Shown: positions 21,524 through 34,780, numbered from the stretch's first letter. The stretch: DNA of 64,000 nucleotides from Fulvia fulva (GCF_020509005.1 NC_063020.1:992001-1056000), one strand, 5' to 3'. Numbers and translations are program-made. Notes: generated from the letters alone by a model not told the origin.

Positions 21524-24500
21524 GATCAGGACTGATGCCTTTGGACATGATGGCTGGATGATGAGTGGATTGCCCGAGGGGAGTGGGGCTGGACAAAGTC
21601 TCTTTGATTTGGTCATGACAGTCCTACCCAGTGCAAGATCCCCATCCCAGCGACTGTCGCTGCTTTGCACAAAGCTGGATCTAGAAGGCGGCGTTTTCAC
21701 CTTGAAGCCCTTCGCTCGACATGACGAAGACACGGCCAGCCGAAGGAAGATGATGAGGCGTGTCGGGTTGCCAGGCACACATGCTAGGTCGTCATGTTCT
21801 TCACGCGTCACCGCCTGTGGCTCGAGGCTGCTCTAGCATGAACACGCAGAGTACCGACAGCTATTGAAATCCTTCACTGGCTCCATGCCGCTCATGTCCT
21901 GCAACGATCATTTGCTAGGCAGAAGGCACAAGAAACCAAACAGCGAGGGAGAAGACGTCGTTTCACCTTGCTAAGATTTCGGCGGCCGTAGCTTTGGCTG
22001 ATATCTTTGTGTACTATGGCTAAGGCCAATGACTTAATGGACCGAGACAGCTTCTCTTGGCGATTCACCAATCTTTCCACGCGATCTCGAAGGTCTTTCA
22101 GGTGGTAGACTTGGTCGTTACCTCGGCCTCACTTGTCCAATACCTACAACAGGAAGGCGCTCGAAAATGTCTATCCGAGGTTCTTTGGCAAAGCCCTACC
22201 ACCTCTCACAGATAGGTCCGTACATCAGCACTACCATAAACCATGGCTGGAGCGTATGCTTGGCTGCCAAACGAAGCATCACTGATGATGTTTCACCTCG
22301 ACAGTGATATCCTATGCCGAAGTTCACGACGCCAAGTTATGCCAATGTCGACCTTGAGGAACGAGCCATCCGCCAGGATACACAACATATCCAGGTTGTC
22401 GTTTCGCCACCCATGTCGCTGGCTCGATAGAAGGAAGTGCACGAATACAAGGATCAGTAATCTGAGGCTGAAGCGCACGCATTACCAGAACAGGAAGCAG
22501 CTCGGCATAGAATGCATCGCGGTGCGCACCACTCACCCTCGCTTTGTCCGAGCCTCATCGCGAGGCACGATAGGTGCAGCACAAGATCAGATGAGGTTCG
22601 GGATGAACACACCATGTCCCTGCCATAGAAGGCCGCTAGAACATGAGGCTCTCGTGGTACCACGAGCCGTGAGGCTCTGCTGACCCCGTCCACCGGTCCT
22701 AGGCAGCATGGGTTTACCTCCGTAGGAAGGGCGACAACGAGATAGAGTTCGAATGAGCGACAATGCCGCGAGCCGCATGACCTTTACATAGAGTGTCATT
22801 GGTCAAATAGAACACGGGATCGTGCCATTCTGGGAGCATCTCATGGGAGGGCAGGTCGCATGACCTTGTGCTGGTCGATTGAGCTTGTCAGCAGCAAGGC
22901 CAGTAGCAGGCAGGATGGAACTAAACAGCGAAAGCGCACGTCCATGGAGCGAAACACTCGGTGCGCGACGGCGTTGACGAACACCGATTGCTGAGAACCA
23001 TGCACGTGGAAAGCGGCTGCGGCTGCGACTGTGCGCGAGTCATGCTGGCTGGATTTGCACCGCGCTGCGCGGGAATGGCCATCATCTTCGTTGAAGGGTA
23101 TCATCAACGATGAGAAGAGGAGGGGAGCTGGGATTGTTGTCGTCGTTGTCGTAACCCTCGCTGGTTGGCAAGGAGGCGAGCAGGCAGCGGGAGAGCAAGG
23201 TCAAGGATGATTGCTTAGGTGCACCTGGGTGGTGCGAGTGCTATACCAACTTAGACCTGGGTGGTCTCTCTTTACGCCGGTGGTCGTCTGAGTACGCTGT
23301 CGAAGGTGCATCGCGATTTAGCGGCGGGCGAGCAGTAAATCGTTTCAAGGGAACGGTGACGAGCCGCTTTCCATCCCGCATCTATCGTGTCGTAGCCAGC
23401 CATCGCTCTTTGAAGAAGATACAGCCTGAAGGTATTTCTGCACGTCGATGTCATGTCCCAATGCCAGGCACGTGCGCAAGTTCTTAGATTCACTTCCGAG
23501 CTTTAGGCGCGCGGCAGGCGGGCAACCACACTGGAAGAGTCGGTGAGCGAGATCTCTTTTCTTGCGCTGCACCACCGCGCTGCACCTCACAGCAAAAGGA
23601 CCGAACTCCAAACATGTAAAAGAATGGGTACCTTTGAGATTACCACGGACCAGGTCAAGTAAGTGTTACAGGATGTTGAAACGTGGTGCCCACGCTGAGC
23701 TCCACGTGATACGTGTCCTGGGATGCTATATGGGGTATACCGGCAGGGAATGTCTACGAGATAGGTGCCATCACGTGGCTGTGGAAATGCGTTGAGAGGG
23801 AGGAGGTCCCACTGGACCACTTCTCGTCTAGGTGCAGGTTGGAGCCGTGTGTTGTCGTGAGGGCTTCCGCCCGCTTCGTCTAGGTATGCCGGATAAGGAG
23901 GCCCTGCGCTGCCTGGACGCGCACGATGATGGAGAATGCTCGAAAGAGCAAGATGTCCAGCTGTTCATTCAGTTACTCGTTACGTGCGTTGCTGGGGTGT
24001 TGCGGACCACGCAAGACATACTCGTATCGCCAAGGAGGTACTTCATGACTTCTTGAGATCACATCCACTTTCTAATATGCATTTTGCAATCTGCTTGGAC
24101 ATGACGTCGTCCCTCCTGCGCGTATAGATTGGCTAGTGTGAGCATCCCACGTCCTAGTAGATCAGATACTGTGAGGCAGTGGAGGATGTGTTGGATAGGA
24201 AAGTGGTATTATCCTAGCGTGAACGATTGTCTTGTCGAACACCATCTCGGCGAGCCCGGCAGGCGTAGGCAATTGACGGCTCAGGAATTGCTCTACACAG
24301 GAGCAGCAGCTAACCCGTCCTAGCAGGTATGTTCATTTAGACAAAATACGTGGTTGTCTCAGAGCGCTTCGAAGTGAGACATTTGCTGGGGGAGGTCATA
24401 CCAGGTGAGGTCGTGATGCTACTGTTGATAGTGCACCGGCATCCTCCGGTAGAGATGCAACCCACTGGTACAATCCTATACCCACAGAACGTGTCCACCG

Positions 24501-25151
24501 TGTGGACAGATGGGCGGATACTCGCCCACTATGTCCACGAGCAATGCACGGACAGCGCACGAACACTGCATGCCTGAATGCCTCAAATCTGGTCTCGCCA
24601 GAGCCTTACAAGGCCAGCCTAGCATATCGTGATGTCATCCGACTATGGACACGCTATGGCCACCCTGTGGGCGAAAGCGTGTCCACTGCGTTGAAATGAA
24701 TACACCAGTGGACACGCATCTCTATCCTCCGGTAGCTCGGAGGGACGCCGTCGAGCTCTCCCGGAGGGAGATCCGTTTAGTTTGTCTCCTTTGCTTTGTC
24801 GAAATGGCGATGCGCACTAGCACCTTGTCTGCCGTATGCGTTGTCGATCTAGCGTAATTCCACGCAAACAGCTTGATGTGAGCTGGAGTGCGGGAGATCG
24901 AGGCTACGGCATTGGTCTTTGAGAACCCGTAGCGTTGCGAGAATGCCTAGCTGCGTCGCGTAGAAGATGATTATCGTCGATGTTTGAGGAGAGATTGCAT
25001 GGAGCTATACCCATGATGGAATCTCTATGCTGAGAAGCTGTGTTGCTCGGACGCCTGCAGTCGAAAGAAGGCCCCTCCAGTCAGCCTGCGCCGTCTCCGT
25101 TTGCGTCAGGCTCGCGCACACAATACTGAATTTCTGATTCGCCGAAAGCCT
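21524..25151. other. 3.6-kb gene-poor stretch
   Basis: No open frame here has domains, codon character or splice context that I can support. I found no transposase, reverse transcriptase or long terminal repeat remnant. The only structure is the inverted-repeat cluster at 24441-24760. Confidence 0.5.
24441..24760. repeat. Cluster of inverted repeats built on a GTGTCCAC motif
   Basis: Direct reading shows the following. TGTCCAC-CGT-GTGGACA at 24492-24508. TGGGCG...CGCCCA just after it. TGGACACGC (24646-24654) facing GCGTGTCCA (24677-24685). A perfect 12-bp pair GCGTGTCCACTG (24677-24688) and CAGTGGACACGC (24706-24717) with a 17-nt loop. CCTCCG...CGGAGG at 24726-24743. The 12-mer ATCCTCCGGTAG occurs twice, at 24441-24452 and 24724-24735. 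It could be a foldback-element remnant or a structured transcript; no coding frame fits. Confidence 0.7.
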
Positions 25152-26003
25152 TCAGCAAGCAGTGGCTGCCATCCAGCGATCCCAGCGTCGTCTCCTGCCA
25201 AAGTGCCTAGGAAGTCCTAATTCCTCAAAGCACATCTCGTATTCACTAAGCTCTTGCTTATTTGAGACCACTCCGGGCTGGAGCTCGAAGCCTTGTGCTG
25301 TAAGCACCTCTTCGACGTCGTGCTCCAGTTCATTCTCGTGCTTGTAGAGTAGAACGATGTTACGGAGCCACTTGGTCTGCACAGGTCCCAGGGAGACGAG
25401 CCAGTCGATGAAGGTGCTTTGAGACCAGTCCTTCAACCAGAAGAGCGGTCTCCAGCATTCGAAGACGTTGAGTTGGTAGTATAGGTGCAAGGACTCCGCA
25501 CGCAACTGGCGGGACGCGCGGGCAAGAGCAGGTGGAGGAGGCCTGTTAAACCGGTCCATGCGAATTGCCCTTTTGTGTAGTAATCTCACCGACCTCGTGG
25601 GAGTGAGTCGCAGGGTTTCAACTGTAGCAGCTGTCCATTCCGTCACGGTGTGCATCCATATCTGCTCACGTATCTCTGCGGGCAGCTCCAGGAGAGGGCA
25701 CCTTCCAGTCGTCGTCGTGAGCGTGACGATCTGACGCTTGGAAGACTTCGACTGCGTCGGTAGGTTCCCGGTGGCTGCTATTTGTCGGCTTCGGATCGAG
25801 TCTTCACTATTACCGCGATGATCGCGAGCCTGGTGATGCAGGTGGTGATCCTCGATGGGCCATGTGGTATGCCTATTCTCGTGAAGGTGTTCGCCACCAA
25901 AATCTCCAGATCCACGGCGGCGTTTCTTCGACAGGTGCTCGTCCTGGGGCAATGGAACGGCGGCTGTCATACTGTTCGGCACGCTTTGCTTACCGACCGG
26001 CAT
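25152..26003 (-). CDS. 2EXR/F-box-like domain protein, hypothetical
   Basis: Single exon, 283 residues from the ATG at 26003 (the open frame extends two codons further to a non-ATG start). Residues 1-85 are polar and disordered, with a basic patch (KKRRR) that could act as a nuclear signal. LLELPAEIREQIWMHTV around residue 100 is the family signature, followed by PPPALARASRQLRAESLHLYY, the second conserved block of the 2EXR-type fungal proteins. The C-terminus is basic (FGRRRRWDRW). Same broad family as the gene at 1970-3344 but without the SAP-like start. Function unknown. Confidence 0.8.
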   Translation of the reverse strand: MPVGKQSVPNSMTAAVPLPQDEHLSKKRRRGSGDFGGEHLHENRHTTWPIEDHHLHHQARDHRGNSEDSIRSRQIAATGNLPTQSKSSKRQIVTLTTTTGRCPLLELPAEIREQIWMHTVTEWTAATVETLRLTPTRSVRLLHKRAIRMDRFNRPPPPALARASRQLRAESLHLYYQLNVFECWRPLFWLKDWSQSTFIDWLVSLGPVQTKWLRNIVLLYKHENELEHDVEEVLTAQGFELQPGVVSNKQELSEYEMCFEELGLPRHFGRRRRWDRWMAATAC

Positions 26004-29000
26004 GGACAAGATGCCGGCTGATGTTTCTGTCAGCGGTAGAGATGAGGTGATGTGACTTGGTTAGGAAGGCTTCTGGAAGGTGGTTGTTCGAGTTGACTCT
26101 TGGCGGCTTGCGGCACGTTGAACCCTCTTCCAGCAAGTTCAACCATCCGGCCTCGACCTGCAACGGCCACATCAAACCACTGCGAACTTGACATTCATTC
26201 TTCAGCTTCATTTTCACATACAACCGGTGACATCACACGGTTCGCGAGCCAGACGAATCATCGCAAGATGAGCAATTAATCACGTCCATCGACTACCGTC
26301 CGGCTGCTTCTACGTCTGCCACCTCATCTCTGCATCGACAGCCCGCGTGTCCGATCAATTCAACATGATATGATCATGCGCCAATCTCACTGATTCCACC
26401 ATCTCGACTGAGCCGCGTGCAACCGTGCCGTCCTTCAAAGCATCTCGAAAACGACATCCTCAAGGACATCCCGTTCACAATGCGGACCCATTGCGGCAGC
26501 GATTATGATACAACATCGACAGTCACACAGTACCTGAAGCGTTCTCGAGACCAACGCAGCGCATACACGGCGTCGAGCCTCCCGAATCATGTGTCGCAAG
26601 GCAATCCTTCGACAGCCAGATGACTGCCGACCAGTTCTTCACTGGCTATCATCGTTCAGGCCAAGCTGCGTGTGAAGTATGACCAAGTACATACTCACTT
26701 GGCGAAAGTACTGCATCGGTAAGGACATAGCTACGTTTCAACCGCTCTGCAAGTCAAGAGACTCGAGCTCACCGCCCGTGCGATTATCGGGCGTCCTCGC
26801 AGCAGCTTCCGACAGATGAGGAATCGTACAGCGAAACGCAAAGGCCTTCTAAAAAGCCGCTCTGTTATCGTCACCAACTTCACAATATATAGCAGGATCT
26901 GCGCAATGTGCGCCGAGCAAGTGGTTGATAATCTCACTGGTTTGACTGGTTCTGTACATGCTTCTCCTGCTGGCCCACTTGTTCTGGTGTGCTTCCAGAA
27001 AGAGCTTGCTCGTCAGTTTCAAATCTTCGATCGGGGGCAAAGTACGTGCGCACTGAACTCAAACTTGCTGCTGGCATACCTTGCCTGTGACCCACCTCCG
27101 GAGGGAGTCTGGGCGTGGTGGTTTTTGCATCTGCAATTCTGCATGATCCCGTGCGGTGCCGTGCTGTACCAAAGTACTGCAGAAAGAGGTCTGACCTTGT
27201 CGCGAAGCTGTCACTGCTGGCAGTGCTGGTTCACCGCCTGTTTGAACGGTCACGGCACAATCCTCATCATGTTCGCGAGATGGCTCTCGCGATCGAAACC
27301 AACAGTCTCATGAACGACGGGACCACTCCTTCGAGGCATGCTCTCCGTTCTGAAGTGTTGTTACGATCGCCAATAAGGTTACGTGGGCCCGTCGCGAAGA
27401 ATACCAATGGAAGGCAATCCCATTCGGCAGAGTCATCCGAGCACGCTACGCTTTGAGTTCTTCTACCGTTTCCACAATCCTTCTCTTATGCCTAAATCCA
27501 GCACCGAGAGATGCCCCATTGTCATGAGCCGTCATGGGAAGATGTGAATTGAATGCGGTACGTGATGGGAATGGATTCCTCTGCCGCTTTCCTGCGTGAT
27601 GTTGATGTTGAGTCGACCAAGCTGCACGGTCTGAAGTTTGTGTCTGAACGAAGCATCTGCGACCAGGTTGCGAACGTTCTCTGGTTATTGTTCTACAGCA
27701 CGGCAGATGTTTCCATCCTCAGAGGATCGTTCAGGGCTGAAGGTTGTGCGCGAACAGTAACAAGCTCCCCTCATCCCAACCCACCACTGCTCGTGACATG
27801 CTCGTGGTCGCAAGGATGGATGGGCGCAATGCCATCTCAGCGTCATACGATAGGTGACGTTACGAGTGACAGGGTGCGGGCTTAGCTGCGAAGTGGGTGT
27901 GTTGAAGGAAGTCGCAGGCTCTTCGACCATGAGATGGGTAGAGGATCGAGGTTAGCATTGGCCATATGTACAATAGAGTTCAGAGCAACAGGTGAGTGTA
28001 TGCATGTGCTGCACAGACGCCGTTACAAAAGTCGTCTCGTGCAGCTTCGCGAGGGAGTGCATGGCAGAGATTCGGAGCAACTCATTCACGCATGCATACA
28101 TGTCTCCCAAGCTCGCCAAGCTCCAACGAACTGGAAGTTCCTTGCGCGGGTCAGGATGCTGTTCATGTCGACACGACCAGGCGGCTTGTCAGGTTGCTGC
28201 ATTGACGAGATTGATGTAAACATGCCTGTAGCGAGTCTACGAGGATGATGTAAGATCCCGGTACATTTCCCGTTTGGTGCTGTCGGGCCCGAGTCGTTAC
28301 CTAGTCGCTGTCCGAGATGCTGGTCGGTATACCACTAACGGTAGGGCTCTTTGTGTGCGCGCAAATTTGCACCAGTAGTGCTGTGAGTTGATTGCTTGCT
28401 CGAGCGCCTACTACCGGAGCTGCGCTAGCCGCGTGTGCAGAAATTGCAGTGCTCAGGGAGCTCTCGAGCGGGTCACTGTGAGGAAGGTGGATGTGCTCTG
28501 TGTTGAGAGGGTGAGACGACGATGATGCGTTGCTATGCTGCGAAGTCGCTGGTGGTAAGGGCCGGAAGAAGCCATACGCTGCCAGACAGGAACAGGTAAA
28601 GTCAGCCAGCAGCCCTGGTCGCTGCGGACCAGGAGTTGGCGGCTAGCTCGTCTGCGCCTGCAGGAGAGAACATGCTATGGTTCTAGCGTGCTTCGTCGCT
28701 GTGAGCGTGTGAGCGTGTGAGCGTGTGAAGCGTGCGCGGGAAGAGCCTGCACGACAGGTCAACAACGGCGTGGTGGATCAGGCGCTGGTGGTGATGAAGT
28801 GGATGATGAGATGATGAAGATGCCTGAGGGTGGGTGCTCTCATGAGGTGTGCAAGGACGGTAGCAGGAGAGTGTATGAGTGGAAGGGGACGAGAATGTGT
28901 TCTACTCAAGTGTATGCTCGTTAGCTGTGCTGGCGCTGGGCATGTTTGATTGCGGCACACCGGCGGTGGATCTTGCCAACAGCGCACGGCCGCGGCAGAA

Positions 29001-29774
29001 CGCGTTGTTGTAGGGTACAGGCTATGTACCGCACCTGTGCAGATGCATGATGCAGCAGCAGACTCTCTCGTACCGCACTACCGCTGATGTTCTCTGCTGC
29101 ATGTTGTTACTGTATTCGCAGCACTCCAGCTCCTCCTACACTGCCAGTCCACCACGCTAGCCTCGCCGTCCGCCCGCCAGTAAGCCCCGGCCACTTGTTT
29201 CGCGATAGAGTTTGAGCTTAAGGCAGCGGGCACGGCAGACCTTGCCCTTGCCCTGCACCTTGTCAGCAGCACCTTGACACGCAGCACCTGGGCACACGCT
29301 TGTTGACACTTTGCTGCCCTGGCCGCTGTCTGCGCGTCGCTGCACGCTGGCAGCACCTGCATGCCCGCCGCCTGCCCGCCCGCTCTACGTCTGACGCCTG
29401 CCGCTGCGCATCCACGCACAAGTGAGCCGCGATCACTGACCAGGCACAAATCACAGGCCCACTGGCCAGCACCCGGCACTGTCTCTTCGGACTACGCTCA
29501 CCTCTGGGGCCACCGCCCTTGACTGCGTGACCTGATCGCTGAACTGGTCTGAGCAGCCCCTCGTGCGACGCCAGTGAGGGCATCCTAGTCACTGGCCGCC
29601 ACTTGCTGCAACAGAAGTTATCACTTGGTGCGCACTCCATCGATCGAACTTGTCATCGTAAGTACCCATCTTGTGTTCCTACGTCCTATTTACCGGCGAC
29701 ACCGCGCCCACTTTCGCGCGACTCCGCGCTTGAGCTACACTCTGGGGACAAAGCCTCGCCCATCATTGACCCGA
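26004..29774. other. 3.8-kb gene-poor stretch upstream of a transcription factor
   Basis: No supported gene. The last several hundred bases before 29775 are C-rich and probably form the promoter and 5' leader of the Zn2Cys6 gene. A short tandem repeat lies at 28701-28724. Long upstream regions are common for fungal regulators. Confidence 0.45.
28701..28724. repeat. Tandem octamer GTGAGCGT x3
   Basis: Three perfect copies of GTGAGCGT, followed by an imperfect fourth (GTGAAGCGT). Confidence 0.85.
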
Positions 29775-32287
29775 ATGTCTGCCGCCGTCATGTCGAATTA
29801 TTACTCATCGCAGCTCCAGGTGCACAACTGGATGCTGGCGCAGATGTCCCAATACCCTCCGCCGCCAGATGGCCAGCAGCAGCAGTACAACAACCTCTAC
29901 CCGACCCAGCCCGGCGCCCAGCAGCAACTCCTCGACCCGGCACAGCAGGAGCAGCTGCAGTTCAGCAGCCTGAACCAGCCCATCTACCCGAAAGTCGAAG
30001 GCCAGCACCCACGCCACAGTCCGTCGAGCCAGCACATCCAGAGTCTGGCCCAGGAACTGCAGCACCATGCCGCAATCGAGGAGCAGCAGCATCACCACAT
30101 GCACCATGTCACCCACCAGATCCAGCAGCCAACGCCCGTAACGAGCCACCCCACGAGCGCTGGAGGACTCTCGAACCCTCCCACGCAGACTTCGACACCT
30201 GAGCAACCGCAGAAGACGAATCGCCTCCGCAAAGCATGTGACTCGTGCAGTATTAGGAAAGTAAAGGTACGAGCAAATCTGAGAGTGGGAAGTGAAAATG
30301 GGCGAAGAAGAGATTTCTGACTTTAGATGCACAGTGTGACGAGACTGGACCGCCATGTCGAGCGTGTGCGGCACTCGATATCCCGTGCACCTTCGACCGA
30401 CCTAGCAGGAGACGAGGACCGCCGAATCGACATGCCGAAGCCATCAAGCGCAGACGACTCGAAGAACAGCAAAGTGCAGCAGCCTCGCCTGCGGGCATGT
30501 CTGGAACCTCCTCGCCAGCATCACCCACGCACGCCGCACAAGCTCTAGCGGCGCTCTCTGGCCACTCTTCCGCGCCACTATCGGCAGAATCAATCTGCCC
30601 AATTGAGACGCTGGACCTACTGATCGACGACTTCTTCACCTACATCCACCCGCTTTGCCCCTTCCCACACAAACCCAGTTTCCGCGAGGCTTGGAAGCGA
30701 AGAGAAGACCTAACGAACAAGTCATTCCTGGCACTGCTGGCATCGATGATCGGTGCCCTCGTGGCATCATTCCCGCGGAAACCACGACTACACCTCAAGG
30801 CACAAAAGCGCGAGAACCTGTTCCCCAACCACATGAGCCTGGTACACAGATGCCAGAAGGTGTGCGCAGCAGCACGTGGTGCCGGCTACCTTGAGAGCGA
30901 CAGCTTGAACGTGTACGATGCGGCCACCAGCTACTTCCTCGCGTTGATGGGCATCTACACATTCAGATGGCGTCTGGGTCGGCTATACTTCGGAGAGTGC
31001 TTAACGATCCTCCGAACTCTTGGGCTGCACAAGGCGAAGGGCCATGGCTACAACCAGATGGGCAACCTGCCGAGTGCGATGGGCTCTCATCACAGCGCCG
31101 AGAACGGTGTGGAGCAGAACCTCGACAACATCACCCTCGAGATGGGCCGCCGCATCTTCTGGACCATGTTCGTCAGCGTAAAGTCGATGGAGCAGCTGGG
31201 TGCCAACTTTGGCGAGCTCGTGATCCCGCCGCCTACCCACACGGAGCCCTACCCTCCTCTGCCAGCCGAAGTTGACGACTTCTGTATCTATCCGACACAC
31301 ACTGATGAACAGCCCCAAGGACTGGTGCCCATGATCGCTGGCTTCAACGCAAACGTGCGAGTATACAGCTCGTACAACGCATTGGCCACAATGGAAATGG
31401 CATGGGGTATTGATGCCATCGTCGACTGGGATCGGCAAAAACGCGTGCTCCACGAGTCTCTTCGCCGCTGCAAGGGTGCCATGACCGACCTTCCCACGGA
31501 CCTTACTGTTCAGACCAGCACCAACATGGGCACGCCAAACCAAAGCAACGGCAGTTTCTACCCGGCATTTGCACAGCCTCAGCTTGGTAGAGATCCAGCA
31601 GCGTCACTCATGAGCCCTTCCTCGCGTGTTGCCCAAGAACAACCCCCCGAGGAGCGCCGTCGTTCGCAGTACGAGATCCAGAAAGCCAACATCTACGCTT
31701 CAAGTCTGGCTACACGCTCATACCTGGTCGAGAAGTACTGGAACCTCACGGAGGCTCATCAAAGATCACGGTCCCAGACCAACCCCAGCTCGATGCCAAG
31801 CTCTCCTGGAGCAGGCATCACCGCTGCTGGCATTGATGGCATGATACCACAACAGCCAACTAGCCACTTCGACTTGATCGAACAGGAGATGCGCGAAGAG
31901 AGAGAAAGCATTGTCAAAGATCTGCTTGTCGTACTGGGCAGCATTGACCAGGTCAACATGGAGCCCAATGCCGACTCTTTTGTAAGTCATGGCCATCTTC
32001 AGCACACTCAGCGCAATCGCTTACATTTATGGCAGACCATGAAGATTCGCTCCATCGCAAGCACTCTGCTAGAAGTGCCAGACCAGCGCAAGGGCCCATT
32101 GGCCATGCAAGCTCAAGAATACTTGAGCGCTTTCCTCAAGATCCTGATGAAGCTCGAGCGCGTCAGTCCAGCCAACAGCAACAGCGACGAGCCGGAAGAT
32201 GAAGACGTCGAGCTGAGATCTTGGGCAGACTTGAGGGATTACCAGTTGAAGTTCGCGCAGCAGGGAGGTCTACTTGGGTTGTCTTGA
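29775..32287 (+). CDS. Zn2Cys6 transcription factor with fungal-specific regulatory domain
   Basis: Exons 29775-30266, 30335-31981 and 32036-32287 give 796 residues. Intron 1 (68 bp) lies exactly inside the zinc cluster, after KVK. Joining restores C155-x2-C158-x6-C165-x6-C172-x2-C175-x6-C182, the GAL4-type DNA-binding binuclear cluster, with a basic linker (RPSRRRGPPNRHAEAIKRRR). The N-terminus is Gln/His-rich. The middle (about 215-500) matches the fungal-specific TF domain (LIDDFFTYIHPLCPFPHKPS, RIFWTMFVSVKSMEQLGA). Intron 2 (54 bp, GTAAGT...GGCAG) has no stop and is in frame, so its retention would add 18 residues. A second ATG at 29790 is possible. It is a nuclear regulator; the target pathway is not evident and I give no gene name. 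Confidence 0.92.
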
Positions 32288-32606
32288 GTGCTTCCTTATG
32301 AGGTGTCTGGATGTGTGGTGTGCTGATTACTTGCTCTATACCCATGGGCCAATGTGATATAAAGGCGCAGTCGGTTGCGGATGGAGTTGGACTGATCCAC
32401 CATGGCGGTGGTGATTGGAAGTTGCAGATTGTCGTTCAACAAGACTGCATTGACGTTCTCACGCATGAATCGGTGTTGTGATTGTGCTTGTGCTTGTTTG
32501 GTGGTGGATGCATGCATAGACTTTATAGCGGCGTAGTAGAGTAGTGATAAGCACTTTGCTCTGCACCTGTCTTCTTGTATGTCTAGTAGCAGTCCATATG
32601 GCAGAT

Positions 32607-33259
32607 TTACTTTCCAAGGACCGCCTCAGCGGAGGACTCCTTGATGCCGATGTTGTCTGGCTCGATGTGAACCGACTTGATCTTTCCGTCCTCAGTAACG
32701 ATGGCGCTTCGAACAGAGCGCTTGTCACCGAAGATTGGAGCAAACTCGAATTGGGTGCCCAACTGCTTAGAGAAGTTGCCCTCGGCATCAGCAAGGAAGC
32801 GGATCTATGTCGTGGTCAGTACAGCAGCTCAATCCGGGCTCTGCCATACTTACGCCGCTCTTGCCACTGGCATCCAGTGATTCCTTCCAAGCTTCCATTC
32901 TACAGATCCTATCAGCAACGCAACATAACCAAAGCCTGGATACTCTACTAACACGAAAGCATCGTTGACAGCGACAACAAAGACCTTGCCAGCGGACTGC
33001 AACTGCTTCGAATTGATGTACTCTGGGATATGTCTCGCCGAGCAGTCAGGGCCTGTGCATGCGTGTCAGCCATGGCTATAAATTTTGTGGCTGCCTGAAC
33101 TGCCGCTTTGGGACTGTAGGCCTTACTGAATGCCGCTGGAACTTGGATGATCAATCCCTTGCCGGAGGAGAGCTCCTGGGCGAGGTTGACCTTCTTGTCG
33201 GGAGCGCCCTCGAGCAGCTCGACGTTGGGGATGGAGTCTCCGGCTTTGACTTGTGACAT
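32607..33259 (-). CDS. PMP20-type peroxiredoxin (Prx5 family)
   Basis: Four exons, 33259-33127, 33052-32953, 32899-32854 and 32804-32607, encode 158 residues. Introns are 74, 53 and 49 bp. The start MSQVKAGDSIPNVELLEGAP is typical. After splicing, the active-site loop is VPAAFSPDCSARHIPEYI with the peroxidatic cysteine at residue 48. FVVAVNDAFVMEAWKES and RFLADAEGNFSKQLG follow, also family marks. The enzyme reduces hydrogen peroxide and alkyl peroxides. The C-terminus VLGK is not a clear peroxisomal SKL-type signal and no mitochondrial presequence is seen, so a cytosolic site is likely. Its neighbour SKN7 controls oxidative-stress genes in yeast, but regulation of this gene by SKN7 is only a guess. 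Confidence 0.95.
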
Positions 33260-34780
33260 GTTGTAGAAATTGTGGTGTTTTGGTATGAGAGTATGAGGTG
33301 ACGTTGGAAAAGGGCAGATGTTGTGTATATATACCTACTGAAAATTGTGCCCGGTCCGCACCGTAACTCTGTCTGGAGCTCTGGTCTTCCAAATAGGCTG
33401 CTTCGTATGTTACCAAAGGCAGTAACGAGCTCGCTGTTCGACGTCAGATGGAGAAGGCAGCTTGAGCTGGCTATGCGGTTTGTGGACGAGGAAGACCACG
33501 CTGTGAGGGCTGTGGATGATCCACCTTGCACCACATTCATCGTTCAGCCTCACCGTTGAGCCGCCTCCACTGTGGCTCTCTGAATGCGAGGTGAGATCGG
33601 CGTCAATCTCCAGCTTGAGCTCAGTATTGGGCATGACGCGATGGGGACCACGGCATGCACGGGTTCTTTAAAGTTCACCCGCCAGCCAGCTGCATGCTCG
33701 TGAGCAGATAGCCGACGACACTGCCAATAGCAGAGTCTATGTTTCGAGGTCAGCTTGGCGGGCCATCGCAGCATTGAGCAGAGCTCGTCGAGGGAAACAA
33801 GAAGCACAGAGGGGATGTTTCAAGCCGCCAGTGGACTGCAATTTGGCAAGGCTCCGCAAGGACCGCTCCTCAGGGCCGGCGGATGAAATGCTGGAATGCA
33901 CGTAGATCAGAGGGCCGAAAGAAGATAATCAAGCGAGGTGCTCCCGCTCACACTCGACACAAAGCAGATTCCTCTGGTTGTGGCTTGGACTATTAGCCAG
34001 ATTCGAGCAATCTGCTGCGGTCCTGCATCCAAGATCTGTCTGCCGGCTGCGTTGTCGAGGGGCGGAACAGATCCATGGCAGCAGCAAGAGAGACTCACAT
34101 TATTCATTCATCCATCTTTATACACGCACGTCCGCATTCTGCTCTACCCTGTCGTCGTAGCGCCCGCCGTATCTCAATCGTCGCCGCACGATTCGGGACC
34201 AGTTGTCTTGAGCAGTCCTTCGCTGCTTGGTGACGTGGGTGGTGCCGCTGGAGAGATCGCAGCGCAGCGCCTACTGCAAAGAGTCCTCGTTCTCCTCCGG
34301 TGCTGTGCGTGCGGAGCGAAGGCTTCTTTTTCCCTTGCTGCTTGCGCCAGTTCGGGTTCAGGTTCCATCCATCGTCGGCATCCCGACCGACAACCGTCCT
34401 ACCTGCTGCACATCTCCGCGACCCTTTCGCTACCAATATCCTCCGCCGCGCATCCTCCCTGCAGAGTCTGGAACTCGGTCATCGATTAGAGCCCTGCAGC
34501 TTTCACTCCACCTCCGCCATATCGCCGTCGAACGCCTGCGCTACACGGCTGTTCACCGCCGAGGCTGTCTCCCGCTGTTCGTGTGCCCTCTACGGATGAC
34601 ATAGCTCGCGCAGCACACCTAGCGAGCTGCAAGCACCCTAGCACTGTACGATACGCCTACGAGTCCCAGACTGAGACACCGAGAGTCGCGACCTCGACGT
34701 CCAACACGGCGACCTCTTACACCATACAGCGCAGTGAGCGCATGACCTCGATATAAGTATTTCACAGCATTGCCGCGACC
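33260..34780. other. Divergent region, peroxiredoxin and SKN7
   Basis: 1.5 kb between the two divergent starts. The C/T-rich half nearest SKN7 is likely a long 5' leader. The open frames (up to 183 codons) lack domains and are not called. Confidence 0.4.

Noticed and set aside
26004..29774. Transposon or RIP-mutated repeat as the cause of the gene-poor block
   Set aside because: No AT-rich shift, transposase or reverse-transcriptase remnant or terminal repeats seen by eye.
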